Shown in pieces: positions 44,298 to 52,553 of a stretch of 64,000 nucleotides of DNA; the first letter of the stretch is position 1, and each line of letters begins with the position of its first letter. This DNA is from Anaerolineales bacterium UBA2317 (GTDB lineage: Bacteria; Chloroflexota; Anaerolineae; Anaerolineales; Villigracilaceae), in the NCBI GenBank assembly GCA_002345215.1, contig DDVH01000050.1, positions 82,976 through 146,975 of the forward strand, in the 5' to 3' direction. The notes under the pieces were generated by a model that searched no databases, was not told the DNA's origin, and saw only the letters and a program-made list of their open reading frames with translations. Both the position numbers and the translations under genes were made by a program.

Positions 44298-45005
44298 ATG
44301 AATCGCCTTACCCTGCTTGCAGGGTTAATTTTAGTCCTAGTAACAGGATGTAATTTTGGAGCAAGCACGCCTCAACCTACGCTTGAACCTGTTTCTACAA
44401 CTCCGCCAACTCTTACGCCCATACCGACTTTAACCTTCACACCTACGCCGGTTATTATTTCAATTCAGGTGACTGCAGAATTAATTAATTGTCGTTCTGG
44501 TCCTGGCACAATTTTTGATACCCTCACAGAGATTCAACAAGGCAGAACATTACGCGCCTCCGCCAGAAATGATTCGGCAACTTGGTTTTATGTAAACGAC
44601 CCCGGCAACCCCGGCGGATTCTGCTGGGTTTCAGCAGACGTGACTCAAGTGAGTGGTGAAGCGAGTTTATTACCCGTTATGCAACCACCCATTGCTATGG
44701 TCACTAATGTAGATTTACGCGTTGAACCGAATCGCATTGACGTGAATTGCAGTCAATTCCCTCAAACTGTTTTCTTTGAAGCCCTCGTCACCACCAATGG
44801 GCCTACTTTGCTCACATGGAAATGGGAAATCAGCAATGGTGCTGTTTCAGATGTAGGTACATTAATTATTGAATCAGCCGGCACACAAGCGATTAATGAA
44901 TACTATCAAATCAATTCTGCTAATGATTATTGGGTGAAGTTAAATGTGCTAACCCCCAATGAAGTGATTGAACAAGCAACTTTCCGCGTGAGCTGTACGC
45001 CGTAA
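44298..45005 (+). CDS. SH3-domain lipoprotein with TPT linker
   Basis: The product (235 aa) has a lipoprotein signal ending LVTGCN, a Thr/Pro-rich linker to about residue 52, and a bacterial SH3-like domain at about 55-120 (LINCRSGPGTIFDTL, WFYVNDPGNPGGFCWV). A second beta domain of unknown family fills residues 135-235. AAGGAGG precedes the ATG. The SH3 part and the linker are like those of the proteins at 59088-59993 and 60040-60939. Such domains often bind wall peptides or other proteins outside the cell. Confidence 0.82.
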   Translation: MNRLTLLAGLILVLVTGCNFGASTPQPTLEPVSTTPPTLTPIPTLTFTPTPVIISIQVTAELINCRSGPGTIFDTLTEIQQGRTLRASARNDSATWFYVNDPGNPGGFCWVSADVTQVSGEASLLPVMQPPIAMVTNVDLRVEPNRIDVNCSQFPQTVFFEALVTTNGPTLLTWKWEISNGAVSDVGTLIIESAGTQAINEYYQINSANDYWVKLNVLTPNEVIEQATFRVSCTP

Positions 45006-45009
45006 TTTT

Positions 45010-45037
45010 ATAGGGGCAAGGTATGCCTCGCCCCTAT
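45010..45037. repeat. 28-bp palindrome, TAGGGGC family, copy 3
   Basis: Arms ATAGGGGCAAGGTA and TGCCTCGCCCCTAT pair with two G-T type mismatches. It lies between convergent genes and may help termination. Confidence 0.78.
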
Positions 45038-45042
45038 AAGTT

Positions 45043-45714
45043 TTATTCATCCGGGAAAATTACCGTATTAAACCCCAGTGCCGCAAAGAACTTAATCAAA
45101 TACGCCTCTGCATTTCTTTGTGCTTGAGTCAAAATGCCGTCTTCCAATGCCGCTTTCAAAATTTCTTGCTCGGCTGTTTGGCGTGCCAATGTTTCTAAAT
45201 CCGTTTCACCTTTTGTAAGCAAACCTGTTTCGCGGTCATACACATACGATTTTTCATTATCTAATGTAGCAATGAAAATTTCAGCAGGTGGCAAATACAC
45301 ATACAACACATTACCATCGTAACGCATATCTTCGGGGCGAAGTTTTTCCATATCAATTCCAGCAATCACAATGCCATGCGCCACAAATAACAACCTATCA
45401 CCAAATGCAAAACCAAACGTGCCCTGACCAATTTCAGCAGTAATTACTTTTTCAACACTATATTGAATCGTTTCTAAACGTGCCAGCGCACGAATTTCAT
45501 TGATATATGTTACAGGGTCTGGAATAATCGTCGGTGTTGGATTCGCCAATTGAGCCACTTGTGTTTGCAATGCCTGATTGGCTTGATTCACTTGATCAAA
45601 TGGTCCTTGCGCCGCCGCCGCAGTTTCACGCACCGTGTCTACGATAAAATAAACCCCAGCCGCCAGTACAATCAAAATCAGGAAGGACATTATTGTGCTA
45701 AATGTATTTTTCAT
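45043..45714 (-). CDS. DUF4230 membrane-anchored protein
   Basis: A 223-residue protein with one N-terminal membrane segment (about 7-26), a Gln-rich coiled region, and a DUF4230-like domain from about 70: ARLETIQYSVEKVITAE, LLFVAHGIVIAGIDM, VLYVYLPPAEIF. The C-terminal helix region (DLETLARQTAEQEILKAA) precedes YLIKFFAALGF. AAAGGA lies upstream of the ATG. The domain's role is unknown. It is divergent from the PhnD-like gene. Confidence 0.85.
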   Translation of the reverse strand: MKNTFSTIMSFLILIVLAAGVYFIVDTVRETAAAAQGPFDQVNQANQALQTQVAQLANPTPTIIPDPVTYINEIRALARLETIQYSVEKVITAEIGQGTFGFAFGDRLLFVAHGIVIAGIDMEKLRPEDMRYDGNVLYVYLPPAEIFIATLDNEKSYVYDRETGLLTKGETDLETLARQTAEQEILKAALEDGILTQAQRNAEAYLIKFFAALGFNTVIFPDE

Positions 45715-45765
45715 TCGTATCCTTTCAATAAACTATTTTATTATATTATGATTACACCCAGCACC

Positions 45766-46767
45766 ATGAAAAAGATACTCATAATTCTTTCACTTTTGTC
45801 ATTTGGATGTTCTTTCCCGATACAGATTCTCTCTGCGAATGCGACTCCAACTCCCGAACCGACTCTTGCTCCTACACAAACGCCTCTTGCTACGGCTGAG
45901 CCGGGTACTGAATCCAATCCTTTGATTCTCGCCTTAGCCCCTTCCCCCCGCCCAACAGATTCTGTCATATCAGCAGGTGACGTGATTTCAGCATACATCC
46001 AATCACGCACAGGCTACCGCATAGTGACAGTGATTCCTGCAAGTGAAACCACATTGCTTGATTCACTTGCAAAAGGCAATGCACACATCACTTCATTATC
46101 ACCTTATGGATATGCAATTGCTTATCAAAGCAATGATGTCACTGCTTTGTTAGCAAAAATAAATAATGGTCAAACATTTTATGGCGCACAAATTATTGCT
46201 AATCGTGAAAAAAACTTCACGCCTTATTTTGATGAATTAACAAATGAAAACACAACAGATTTAAATTCGGCATTGAGTCAATTTCAAGAAAAAAAAGCGT
46301 GTTGGAGTGATGCGGTTTCTCCGTCTGGGTATGTGATTCCGTTGGGGTTGTTGAAGCAGGCTAGCGTCCAAATAAGAAGCGAAGCATTCCTTGATAATCA
46401 ACCCAGTGTTGTGCGTGCCGTCTATGCTGATGACATCTGTGATTTTGGTGCGACGTTTATTGATGCACGCACATCGCCTACGCTTGAAGCCGATTACCCT
46501 GATGTGATGGATAAAGTGCGCGTGATTTGGCGCATTCCAAATATTATTCCGTATGAAAATATTGTCATGTCTACTGATTTGCCGTTTGAAATGCGGCGCG
46601 TGATTCAACGTGCCTTTATTGATTTGATGCTTACGCCTGAGGGAAAATCTGCGATGCAAACAGTGTATGGTTTTGATGAAACGCAAGTGATTGAAGATTC
46701 TGCTTATACAGAATTTGTTGCGCTCGCAAATGCATCAGGTTTGGATTTGTTAAGTTTGATAGAATGA
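45766..46767 (+). CDS. PhnD-like periplasmic-binding lipoprotein
   Basis: The product (333 aa) has a lipoprotein signal MKKILIILSLLSFGC, a TPTPEPT-type linker, and a phosphate/phosphonate-type binding domain (PF12974-like): ALAPSPRPTDSVISAGDVIS, SLSPYGYAIAYQS, KACWSDAVSPSGYVIP, and a late FEMRRVIQRAFIDLM. An in-frame ATG at 45748 would add six residues. No transporter permease or ATPase is next to it, so the partner is elsewhere or it senses rather than transports. The ligand cannot be told from the sequence. Confidence 0.82.
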   Translation: MKKILIILSLLSFGCSFPIQILSANATPTPEPTLAPTQTPLATAEPGTESNPLILALAPSPRPTDSVISAGDVISAYIQSRTGYRIVTVIPASETTLLDSLAKGNAHITSLSPYGYAIAYQSNDVTALLAKINNGQTFYGAQIIANREKNFTPYFDELTNENTTDLNSALSQFQEKKACWSDAVSPSGYVIPLGLLKQASVQIRSEAFLDNQPSVVRAVYADDICDFGATFIDARTSPTLEADYPDVMDKVRVIWRIPNIIPYENIVMSTDLPFEMRRVIQRAFIDLMLTPEGKSAMQTVYGFDETQVIEDSAYTEFVALANASGLDLLSLIE

Positions 46768-46775
46768 TGGACTGT

Positions 46776-46815
46776 GGACAGTAGACCATAGACCGTTATT
46801 CACCGTCTACCGTCC
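46776..46815. repeat. GTAGAC-type inverted repeat
   Basis: GGACAGTAGACCATAGAC and the facing CACCGTCTACCGTCC pair imperfectly (GGAC-GTAGAC arms). It lies between the PhnD-like and SanA-like genes. Confidence 0.55.
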
Positions 46816-46836
46816 ATCGTCTACGCTCATAGTTTA

Positions 46837-47484
46837 ATGTTAAAACGTATTCTTAAATTTCTCTGGCAACTTTTTCTTGCCATAACTTTTCTCGCAACCA
46901 TTGCATTGTTCTTACCCAAAATTTTATTTTGGATGTTTGCTCAACCTCGAACATACACAGTTGATAATGTAGAATCAACACGCGTAGCAATTGTATTCGG
47001 TGCAGGTTTATTACGAGATGGCTCCGCTGGACCCGTGTTAAGTGACCGCGTGCAAACGGCTGTGACTTTATATCATCAAGGTACAGTAGAAAAATTATTA
47101 ATGAGTGGTGATAATAGTTTTCTTGAATACAATGAACCCGAAGCCATGCGTCAATATGCTTTAGAACGCGGCGTACCAGATGAAGATATTATCTTAGATT
47201 ATGCTGGAAGAAGAACGTATGATACTTGTTATCGTGCCAAAGAAATTTTTCAAGTAGATGAAGCCATTTTAATTACGCAAGAATTTCACATGCCACGCGC
47301 TTTATTTTTATGCAATTGGTTCGGCATTGACTCAAATGGCGTAGAAGCAAACAATCGTTATTTCTTAAAACGTTCACGTGCGTTTTGGGCTTTTCGTGAA
47401 TTGTTTGCAACTTTCCAAGCCGTGTGGGATGTGTTGATTACAAAGCCTTTACCTATCCTTGGTGAACCTGAGCCCATTCAATAA
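46837..47484 (+). CDS. SanA/YdcF-like DUF218 membrane protein
   Basis: A 215-residue protein with one N-terminal membrane segment (about 9-31) and a DUF218 domain: AIVFGAGLLRDGSAGPVL, DRVQTAVTLYHQG, KLLMSGDN, EPEAMRQYALERGVPDEDI, TYDTCYRAKEIF and LITQEFHMPRALFLC. This is closest to SanA, which affects envelope permeability (vancomycin exclusion) in enterobacteria. The biochemical activity is not settled for this family. Confidence 0.88.
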   Translation: MLKRILKFLWQLFLAITFLATIALFLPKILFWMFAQPRTYTVDNVESTRVAIVFGAGLLRDGSAGPVLSDRVQTAVTLYHQGTVEKLLMSGDNSFLEYNEPEAMRQYALERGVPDEDIILDYAGRRTYDTCYRAKEIFQVDEAILITQEFHMPRALFLCNWFGIDSNGVEANNRYFLKRSRAFWAFRELFATFQAVWDVLITKPLPILGEPEPIQ

Positions 47485-47554
47485 TTTTCACCACTGAGCG
47501 CACAGAGAACACAGAGAAAATCTTTTTATCTTCTCCGTGAACTCTGTGGTAAAA
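47485..47554. repeat. CACAGAG-type inverted repeat, copy 2
   Basis: TTTTCACCACTGAG at the left and CTCTGTGGTAAAA at the right pair, around CACAGAGAACACAGAG. It fills the spacer before the HD-domain gene. Confidence 0.72.
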
Positions 47555-47578
47555 GATTTTATATAGGAGTCTTAAATA

Positions 47579-48148
47579 ATGAATCGTGAAACCGCATTAG
47601 CCCTTGTACGTGAATTTGTAAAAACAGAAAGCCTTGTGCGTCACATGTTATCTGTGGAAGCCGCCATGCGCTTTTATGCCGAAAAATATAATGAAGATGT
47701 TGAAACATGGGGACTGATTGGTCTGCTCCACGATTTTGATTGGGAGATTCATCCAACACTTGAACAGCATCCGCAAGCGGGTTCAGCCATATTAAGAGGA
47801 AGAGGCGTGAGTGAAGAAATCATTCAAGATATTTTGAGTCATGCTGACCATCTCAAAATTCCGCGTGATACATTGAGAAGAAAAGCAATTTGTGCATGTG
47901 ATGAAATTACAGGTTTAATCACAGCCGTTGCGTTGGTGCGTCCGTCAAAATCACTGTATGATTTAGAAGCAAGTTCAGTCAAAAAGAAATGGAAAGACAA
48001 AGCCTTCGCCGCTGGAACGAATCGTGAAGAGATGGAACACGCCGCCAAAGAATTTGGCGTGGAACTTTGGGAACATGTTGGCAATGTGATTCTCGCCATG
48101 CGAAAGATTGCACCCGAATTGGATTTGATTGGGAATATTCAAAAATAA
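47579..48148 (+). CDS. HD-domain hydrolase
   Basis: This 189-residue protein has HD-superfamily metal-ligand motifs: RHMLSVEAAMRFYA, LLHDFDWEIHP (His-Asp pair), EQHPQAGSAIL, ILSHADHLKIP and ACDEITGL. It resembles HDIG-type proteins acting on nucleotides or phosphate esters. GGAG is 10 nt before the ATG. The substrate is unknown. The next gene starts 1 bp after the stop. Confidence 0.85.
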   Translation: MNRETALALVREFVKTESLVRHMLSVEAAMRFYAEKYNEDVETWGLIGLLHDFDWEIHPTLEQHPQAGSAILRGRGVSEEIIQDILSHADHLKIPRDTLRRKAICACDEITGLITAVALVRPSKSLYDLEASSVKKKWKDKAFAAGTNREEMEHAAKEFGVELWEHVGNVILAMRKIAPELDLIGNIQK

Positions 48149-48149
48149 A

Positions 48150-48830
48150 ATGTTAATCAAACGCCTCGAACTCTTAACCTCTAACCTGATTCACCAGCGG
48201 GAATTTTATTCTTCGGTTTTAGAATTGCCTGCAACACTTGATGACGATTCATTACACATTCAAGCAGGTAAAACGGATTTAATTTTCAAAGAACAAAAAG
48301 ATTTTGATGGCGCATATCATTTTTGCTTTAACATCCCAGAAAACAAATTTGCAGAATGTAAACAATGGACTTTTGCAAAGATTCCTTTACTAAAAGATGA
48401 TAAAGGCAAGGATGAATTTACAGGCGGCACATGGAATTCATCATCAATTTATTTCAAAGATTCGGCAGGCAATATTTTGGAATTCATTGCTCGTCATGAC
48501 CAAAAGAATGCGACCGATGAATCCTTTAATAGCAAACATATTTTACAAGTCAGTGAAATTGGATTGCCTTCACAAGATGTGATTTCTTTTGCAAAAGATT
48601 TATGTTCTACATTAGGCGTGGATGTTTACAGACAAGACATCAACGAAACATTCACTCCCATCGGAGACGAAGATGGTTTGCTGATTCTCCCCGTTGAAAA
48701 TCGGATTTGGTATCCAAACACTGGCGTGCCCGCCAAGTTGTTAGATGTCAAATTGGATTTGGAAGTGAACGAAAAAAAAATTCAAATTAGTGGAATACCT
48801 TACCAAGTGCAATCATTAACTTCCGTGTAA
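48150..48830 (+). CDS. VOC/glyoxalase-like protein
   Basis: The product (226 aa) has two beta-alpha-beta3 modules of the vicinal-oxygen-chelate fold: module 1 at about 1-115 (LTSNLIHQREFYSSVLELP, AGNILEFIARHD) and module 2 from about 130 (VSEIGLPSQDVISFAKDL, ILPVENRIWYP). Candidate metal ligands are present in the first module (Glu in ILEFIAR). The ATG at 48150 follows the HD gene stop by 1 bp. Its end overlaps the convergent STAS-like gene by 15 bp. Reaction unknown. Confidence 0.8.
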   Translation: MLIKRLELLTSNLIHQREFYSSVLELPATLDDDSLHIQAGKTDLIFKEQKDFDGAYHFCFNIPENKFAECKQWTFAKIPLLKDDKGKDEFTGGTWNSSSIYFKDSAGNILEFIARHDQKNATDESFNSKHILQVSEIGLPSQDVISFAKDLCSTLGVDVYRQDINETFTPIGDEDGLLILPVENRIWYPNTGVPAKLLDVKLDLEVNEKKIQISGIPYQVQSLTSV

Positions 48831-49199
48831 TAACCATTCTTTGGCTTCATCCATATCTGTAAACACACGGTACGGTAACCCACGATTTTGTGAAACTGTT
48901 TCAAAAAAATTTGCCTCTATCGGAAGTGTAGCAGAATAAACGATCGCAACACGGCGACTAGTAAGGCTAGGTGCTTTTCGTTTTTCGCGCATTTCTTGCA
49001 CACGCTGAAACATTTGTAAAACAGAGTGACTAAATTGCAGTTCACGAATATCCAATAAGACTTTAAGAATCCCTTCTTTTTCCACCATCGTCATAATCTC
49101 TTTTACCAGAGCATTATCTGTTTCAGCATTCCATTTCCCTTTTGCAAAAGCATGGATGAATTTCTCTTCTTCTCCAAGCCCAACCTTGTATTCCATCAT
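48816..49199 (-). CDS. STAS/SpoIIAA-like protein
   Basis: This 127-residue cytoplasmic protein has the SpoIIAA-like or STAS pattern of alternating strands and helices: FIHAFAKGKWNAETD, ILKVLLDIRELQFS, RRVAIVYSAT and YRVFTDMDEAKEWL. There is no clear phosphorylatable Ser in a DxSG motif, so classical anti-anti-sigma activity is uncertain. GAGG lies 9 nt upstream of two adjacent ATG codons. It converges on the VOC gene. Confidence 0.7.
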   Translation of the reverse strand: MMEYKVGLGEEEKFIHAFAKGKWNAETDNALVKEIMTMVEKEGILKVLLDIRELQFSHSVLQMFQRVQEMREKRKAPSLTSRRVAIVYSATLPIEANFFETVSQNRGLPYRVFTDMDEAKEWLLHGS

Positions 49200-49287
49200 T
49201 GCTAATACCTCTCTCCCATATTAATACTACATGATAAAAAGCATGTAAATACATTTTTTATTAAATAAAACGTCGAATCAGGCAATT

Positions 49288-49361
49288 ATCTTGCAAATTT
49301 GCAAGATGTTAACTTGTCCTTACAAATTTGTAAAACACAGGTTAATCGAAGTCTATATAAT
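49288..49361 (+). promoter_or_regulatory. Paired palindromes and -10 box upstream of the diterpenoid locus
   Basis: ATCTTGCAAATTTGCAAGAT (49288-49307) is a perfect 20-bp palindrome and TTACAAATTTGTAA (49320-49333) a perfect 14-bp one. They share the core TTRCAAATTTGYAA and have centres 29 bp apart, close to three helical turns. TATAAT is at 49356-49361. They look like operators of one dimeric regulator placed ahead of the promoter. The leader from here to the first gene is about 115 nt. Confidence 0.55.
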
Positions 49362-49482
49362 CATCATTGACAATCGCAGTGGTTGAAAGCCATGTTTCAT
49401 GTTGAGGGGAAAAAATATTTCAATCACCAGCCTAAATATCACTGAATTTGAAGCCCATTTTGAAGCCTATCTTTAGGTATTT

Positions 49483-50109
49483 TTGGCAATCAATTACCCA
49501 ATTGTTCGTTCTAGTTCGTTTAAGGAAGTCACTTTGTTTTTCATCAACCAAATAGCCAGTCTCTTGCCCACATCCTACTCACTCTACGACCAGGCATCTG
49601 CAATGGTAGTGATTGTCACGTCGCTTGCAATTAGCGGAGCGATGATTCTGTTGGTTGTGTATTGGCTGGTGACGAAAAGTTTTGAAACTGTAAAAACAAT
49701 TTTCGCCATGCTCGCAATCATGCTTGGGCTGGCTGGATGTATCGGGTTGGCTCTCAACTATCAAGTTAGGCTTGCGGCGTGGATTTTAATCGTGTTGATG
49801 TTGTTATTAAATGTAGCAAACATGTTGGGTTATGGAATCGCCACATCTGCATCGGCGGCGTATCTCATCCCGATTTTGTTGGCAATGTTTTGTATTGGCG
49901 TAACCGCTGGATATGTAATTGCTTTTTTAGGTTGTGTGATTGTTTTTGCCATTGCATTTTTACAATCGAAAGAAAAATTAAAAACTTTTCTTCCTTATGA
50001 AGTTTCACATCTGACATTTGATGCGCCTGTATTGAGTTTGGTTTATCTTCTCGTCACGTTCATTACTGGGAGTTGGATTACTCCTCTCAAAGAATTTCTC
50101 TTTCAATAG
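49483..50109 (+). CDS. Membrane protein heading the diterpenoid locus
   Basis: The first ATG in this frame is at 49603, so the start is uncertain; the TTG at 49483, with AGG 5 nt upstream, is the best candidate. The protein has five or six membrane segments (SAMVVIVTSLAISGAMILLVV and on) and no soluble domain. The arrangement resembles the membrane sensor half of the histidine kinases at 41993 and 52550, without a kinase part. It ends 42 bp before the tuberculosinol-synthase-like gene. Its role could be sensing or transport of the terpenoid; there is no direct evidence. Confidence 0.6.
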   Translation: MAINYPIVRSSSFKEVTLFFINQIASLLPTSYSLYDQASAMVVIVTSLAISGAMILLVVYWLVTKSFETVKTIFAMLAIMLGLAGCIGLALNYQVRLAAWILIVLMLLLNVANMLGYGIATSASAAYLIPILLAMFCIGVTAGYVIAFLGCVIVFAIAFLQSKEKLKTFLPYEVSHLTFDAPVLSLVYLLVTFITGSWITPLKEFLFQ

Positions 50110-50151
50110 AGGGGAATTCTTAATTTAATTTCAACGATGCCAAAGGAAAAC

Positions 50152-51054
50152 ATGATTTCGTTACCAGAATTTCTCAAATTATCTACACAAGAAGTTGCAA
50201 AACTTGTGAAAGCAAGTGGTTCAAAAGTGGTTGTATTTCCTATCAACGGCACTCGACGTTGGTTTATGTTGGAACATGGACATAAAAAATTTGATAACCC
50301 AATTGGGGCTTATACTGATATTGTGATTAAGAGACATATTGAAATTTATAAACTATTTTTCGAGCATGGTGTAGATATATTGATAACCCCTGTCATTGGT
50401 GCTGAAGTTTTAGAAACCCGCGATGACTATATGAAAAAAATCGGCGCGGAAGGTTTAGCCAGCATTGCCACACGTGCTGATTTTTTATCGTTTTATGAAG
50501 AAGATAAAGTGCGCGTCAATTTTTATGGTGATTATCGTAATGCTTTAGAAAACACGCCTTATGAAAACATCATCACATTGTTTGACGATTTAACAAAAAA
50601 GACAAAATATCATCAAAACGCAAAGTTGTTTTTCGGCGTCTTTGCCGATGAGCGCAAAGCCGATGAACACACTGCAAAATTTGCAGTGGATTATTTTCAA
50701 AAGAAAGGCGAGGTGCCCTCCAGAAATATGATTGTCGAAAATTATTATGGTGAATATGTTGAAAAAGCCGATATTTTTATCGGTTTCGACCGCCTGTCTG
50801 TCTTTGATTATCCATTCTTAAGATGGGGCGGCGAAGATTTGTATTTCACAGTTGCGCCGTCTTTGTATATGAACGAGAAACAACTGCGTATGATCCTGCA
50901 CGACCATTTGTATACAAGACGAGTAGAAGAGCCAGATTATCTCTCACTTTCTGCTGAAGCATTTGATGAAATAAAAAAGTATTATCGTACCAAGCAAGAT
51001 GTTGTTTTAGGCACAGGAACTTTAACTTCAAACATTTGGCTTCCATCTATATAA
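50152..51054 (+). CDS. Rv3378c-like diterpene synthase / diphosphate-processing enzyme
   Basis: The product (300 aa) closely resembles M. tuberculosis Rv3378c, which has a cis-prenyltransferase-like fold and turns tuberculosinyl diphosphate into tuberculosinol or 1-tuberculosinyl adenosine. Shared features include VVFPINGTRRWF (29-38), LFFEHGVDILITPV, VNFYGDYRNAL, FGVFADER, YYGEYVEKADIFIGF and YFTVAPSLYMNE. The start at 50152 has AAGGA 4-5 nt upstream and aligns with the Rv3378c start. Asn32 stands where Rv3378c, as I recall it, has the catalytic Asp34. The partner cyclase follows 26 bp downstream, so the substrate is probably a bicyclic diterpenyl diphosphate. Confidence 0.85.
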   Translation: MISLPEFLKLSTQEVAKLVKASGSKVVVFPINGTRRWFMLEHGHKKFDNPIGAYTDIVIKRHIEIYKLFFEHGVDILITPVIGAEVLETRDDYMKKIGAEGLASIATRADFLSFYEEDKVRVNFYGDYRNALENTPYENIITLFDDLTKKTKYHQNAKLFFGVFADERKADEHTAKFAVDYFQKKGEVPSRNMIVENYYGEYVEKADIFIGFDRLSVFDYPFLRWGGEDLYFTVAPSLYMNEKQLRMILHDHLYTRRVEEPDYLSLSAEAFDEIKKYYRTKQDVVLGTGTLTSNIWLPSI

Positions 51055-51080
51055 CTCACATCATAGAAGAAAGAAAAATT

Positions 51081-52553
51081 ATGAACACCATCATCAACAA
51101 CCTCATCGAAAATATCGGACCGGGCAAAATGCCCAGCACTGCGTATGATACGGCTTGGGGTGCAAGATTATCTGATGTAGCACCTGCCATTGCAGAAGGC
51201 GCATTAGATTGGTTGAACACACATCAATTACCAGATGGCTCTTGGGGTGCAGAGTATCCAATCAACTATTACGATAGAGTCATTTCAACTTTATCTGCCA
51301 TGATTGCGTTAAAAAAATATAACCCTATCAAAAGCAAACATCAAGTAGAACGTGGGGTCAAAGCGTTAGAAAATATCGTCAATGGTGTTACCAAAGACGT
51401 GTTAAATGATTCCAACAAAGTAACAATTGGGTTTGAAATGATAATCCCGACCTTAGTCGCAGAGGCGCAAGCGTTGGGCATCATCAAACAACACGGAGAT
51501 AAAATCTTAAACTCGTTAGATGAATTGCGTAAATTGAAACTTTCTAAAATCAAAGGAAGTTTAATTAACAGAAAAACCACCATGGCATTCTCGGCTGAAA
51601 TTGCCGGTGAAGATGGTTTGCACATGCTCGATATTGAAAACTTGCAAGAACCAAATGGTTCTATTGGCCACAGCCCATCAGCCACTGCATATTATTCTTT
51701 GTATGTTAATCAAAATAATCAACGCGCGTTTGATTATTTGACAAATAATGTTAAAGAAGATGGTGGCTTTCCAAATGTCGCTTCGTTTGATGCCTTTGAA
51801 ATTTCTTGGACATTATGGAATCTAAAAATGATCCCTAATTTTGAAGCCACTCCTCGCATTACGTGTCTGCTTGATACGCTTGCGGACGCATGGATACCCA
51901 ACCTCGGCATTGGATTCGCCACGCAGTACTCCGTCAAAGATAGTGACATGACCAGTTTAGTATTCGACATGCTCTACCAATATGGTTATAAAAAAGATGT
52001 CGAAAGTATTTTAGGATATGAAGAAGAAGAATATTTTAGATGTTATCCGCTAGAAGCGAATACATCTATTAGTGCGAATATTCATGTGGTGGGTGCATTA
52101 CGACAAGCAGGCTATGAAAGCAAACATCCCTCTGTGCAAAAGGCATTGGGCTTTTTGAGACGTGTGAAAGGTAATAGCAAATTTTGGTTAGATAAATGGC
52201 ATTCCTCGCCATATTACACAACTTGTCATGCGATTATTGCCTGTGCTGGGTATGACAATGATTTGGTCTCCGATTCTGTAGATTGGCTTCTTTCGACCCA
52301 ACATACCAATGGCGCGTGGGGAACCTACATGCCTACGGCTGAGGAAACCGCTTATGCAATGCAAGCGTTATGGGTGTGGAATCAAAGCGGCAGTAAAATT
52401 GAGAGCAACATCCTCAAGAAAGGAGTCGAGTGGCTTGAGGCAAATGCAAACAACCCCTATCCGCCGTTATGGATTGGGAAATGTTTGTACAGCCCACAAA
52501 TTGTGATTCAATCTGCTGTGGCGAGTGCTTTAACGCTCGGAAAACAAATTTGA
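51081..52553 (+). CDS. Class II diterpene cyclase (Rv3377c-like)
   Basis: This 490-residue protein resembles the class II diterpene cyclase Rv3377c (501 aa): STAYDTAWGARL, LPDGSWGAEYPINYYDR, NRKTTMAFSAEIAGEDGLH, LQEPNGSIGHSPSATAY, WHSSPYYTTCHAI and QHTNGAWGTYMPTAEETAY. The acid motif is D287-S-D-M-T291, compared with DxDTT in Rv3377c and DxDD in most others; the central Asp289, the proton donor, is kept. It would cyclise geranylgeranyl diphosphate to a bicyclic diphosphate such as a halimadienyl, labdadienyl or kolavenyl type. No GGPP synthase is in the window. The start at 51081 is chosen by homology. Confidence 0.9.
   Translation: MNTIINNLIENIGPGKMPSTAYDTAWGARLSDVAPAIAEGALDWLNTHQLPDGSWGAEYPINYYDRVISTLSAMIALKKYNPIKSKHQVERGVKALENIVNGVTKDVLNDSNKVTIGFEMIIPTLVAEAQALGIIKQHGDKILNSLDELRKLKLSKIKGSLINRKTTMAFSAEIAGEDGLHMLDIENLQEPNGSIGHSPSATAYYSLYVNQNNQRAFDYLTNNVKEDGGFPNVASFDAFEISWTLWNLKMIPNFEATPRITCLLDTLADAWIPNLGIGFATQYSVKDSDMTSLVFDMLYQYGYKKDVESILGYEEEEYFRCYPLEANTSISANIHVVGALRQAGYESKHPSVQKALGFLRRVKGNSKFWLDKWHSSPYYTTCHAIIACAGYDNDLVSDSVDWLLSTQHTNGAWGTYMPTAEETAYAMQALWVWNQSGSKIESNILKKGVEWLEANANNPYPPLWIGKCLYSPQIVIQSAVASALTLGKQI

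Noticed and set aside
49392..49445. 17-codon leader peptide upstream of the diterpenoid locus
   Set aside because: An ATG frame exists, but there is no clear ribosome-binding site and no regulatory codon run or attenuator hairpin, so it cannot be supported.
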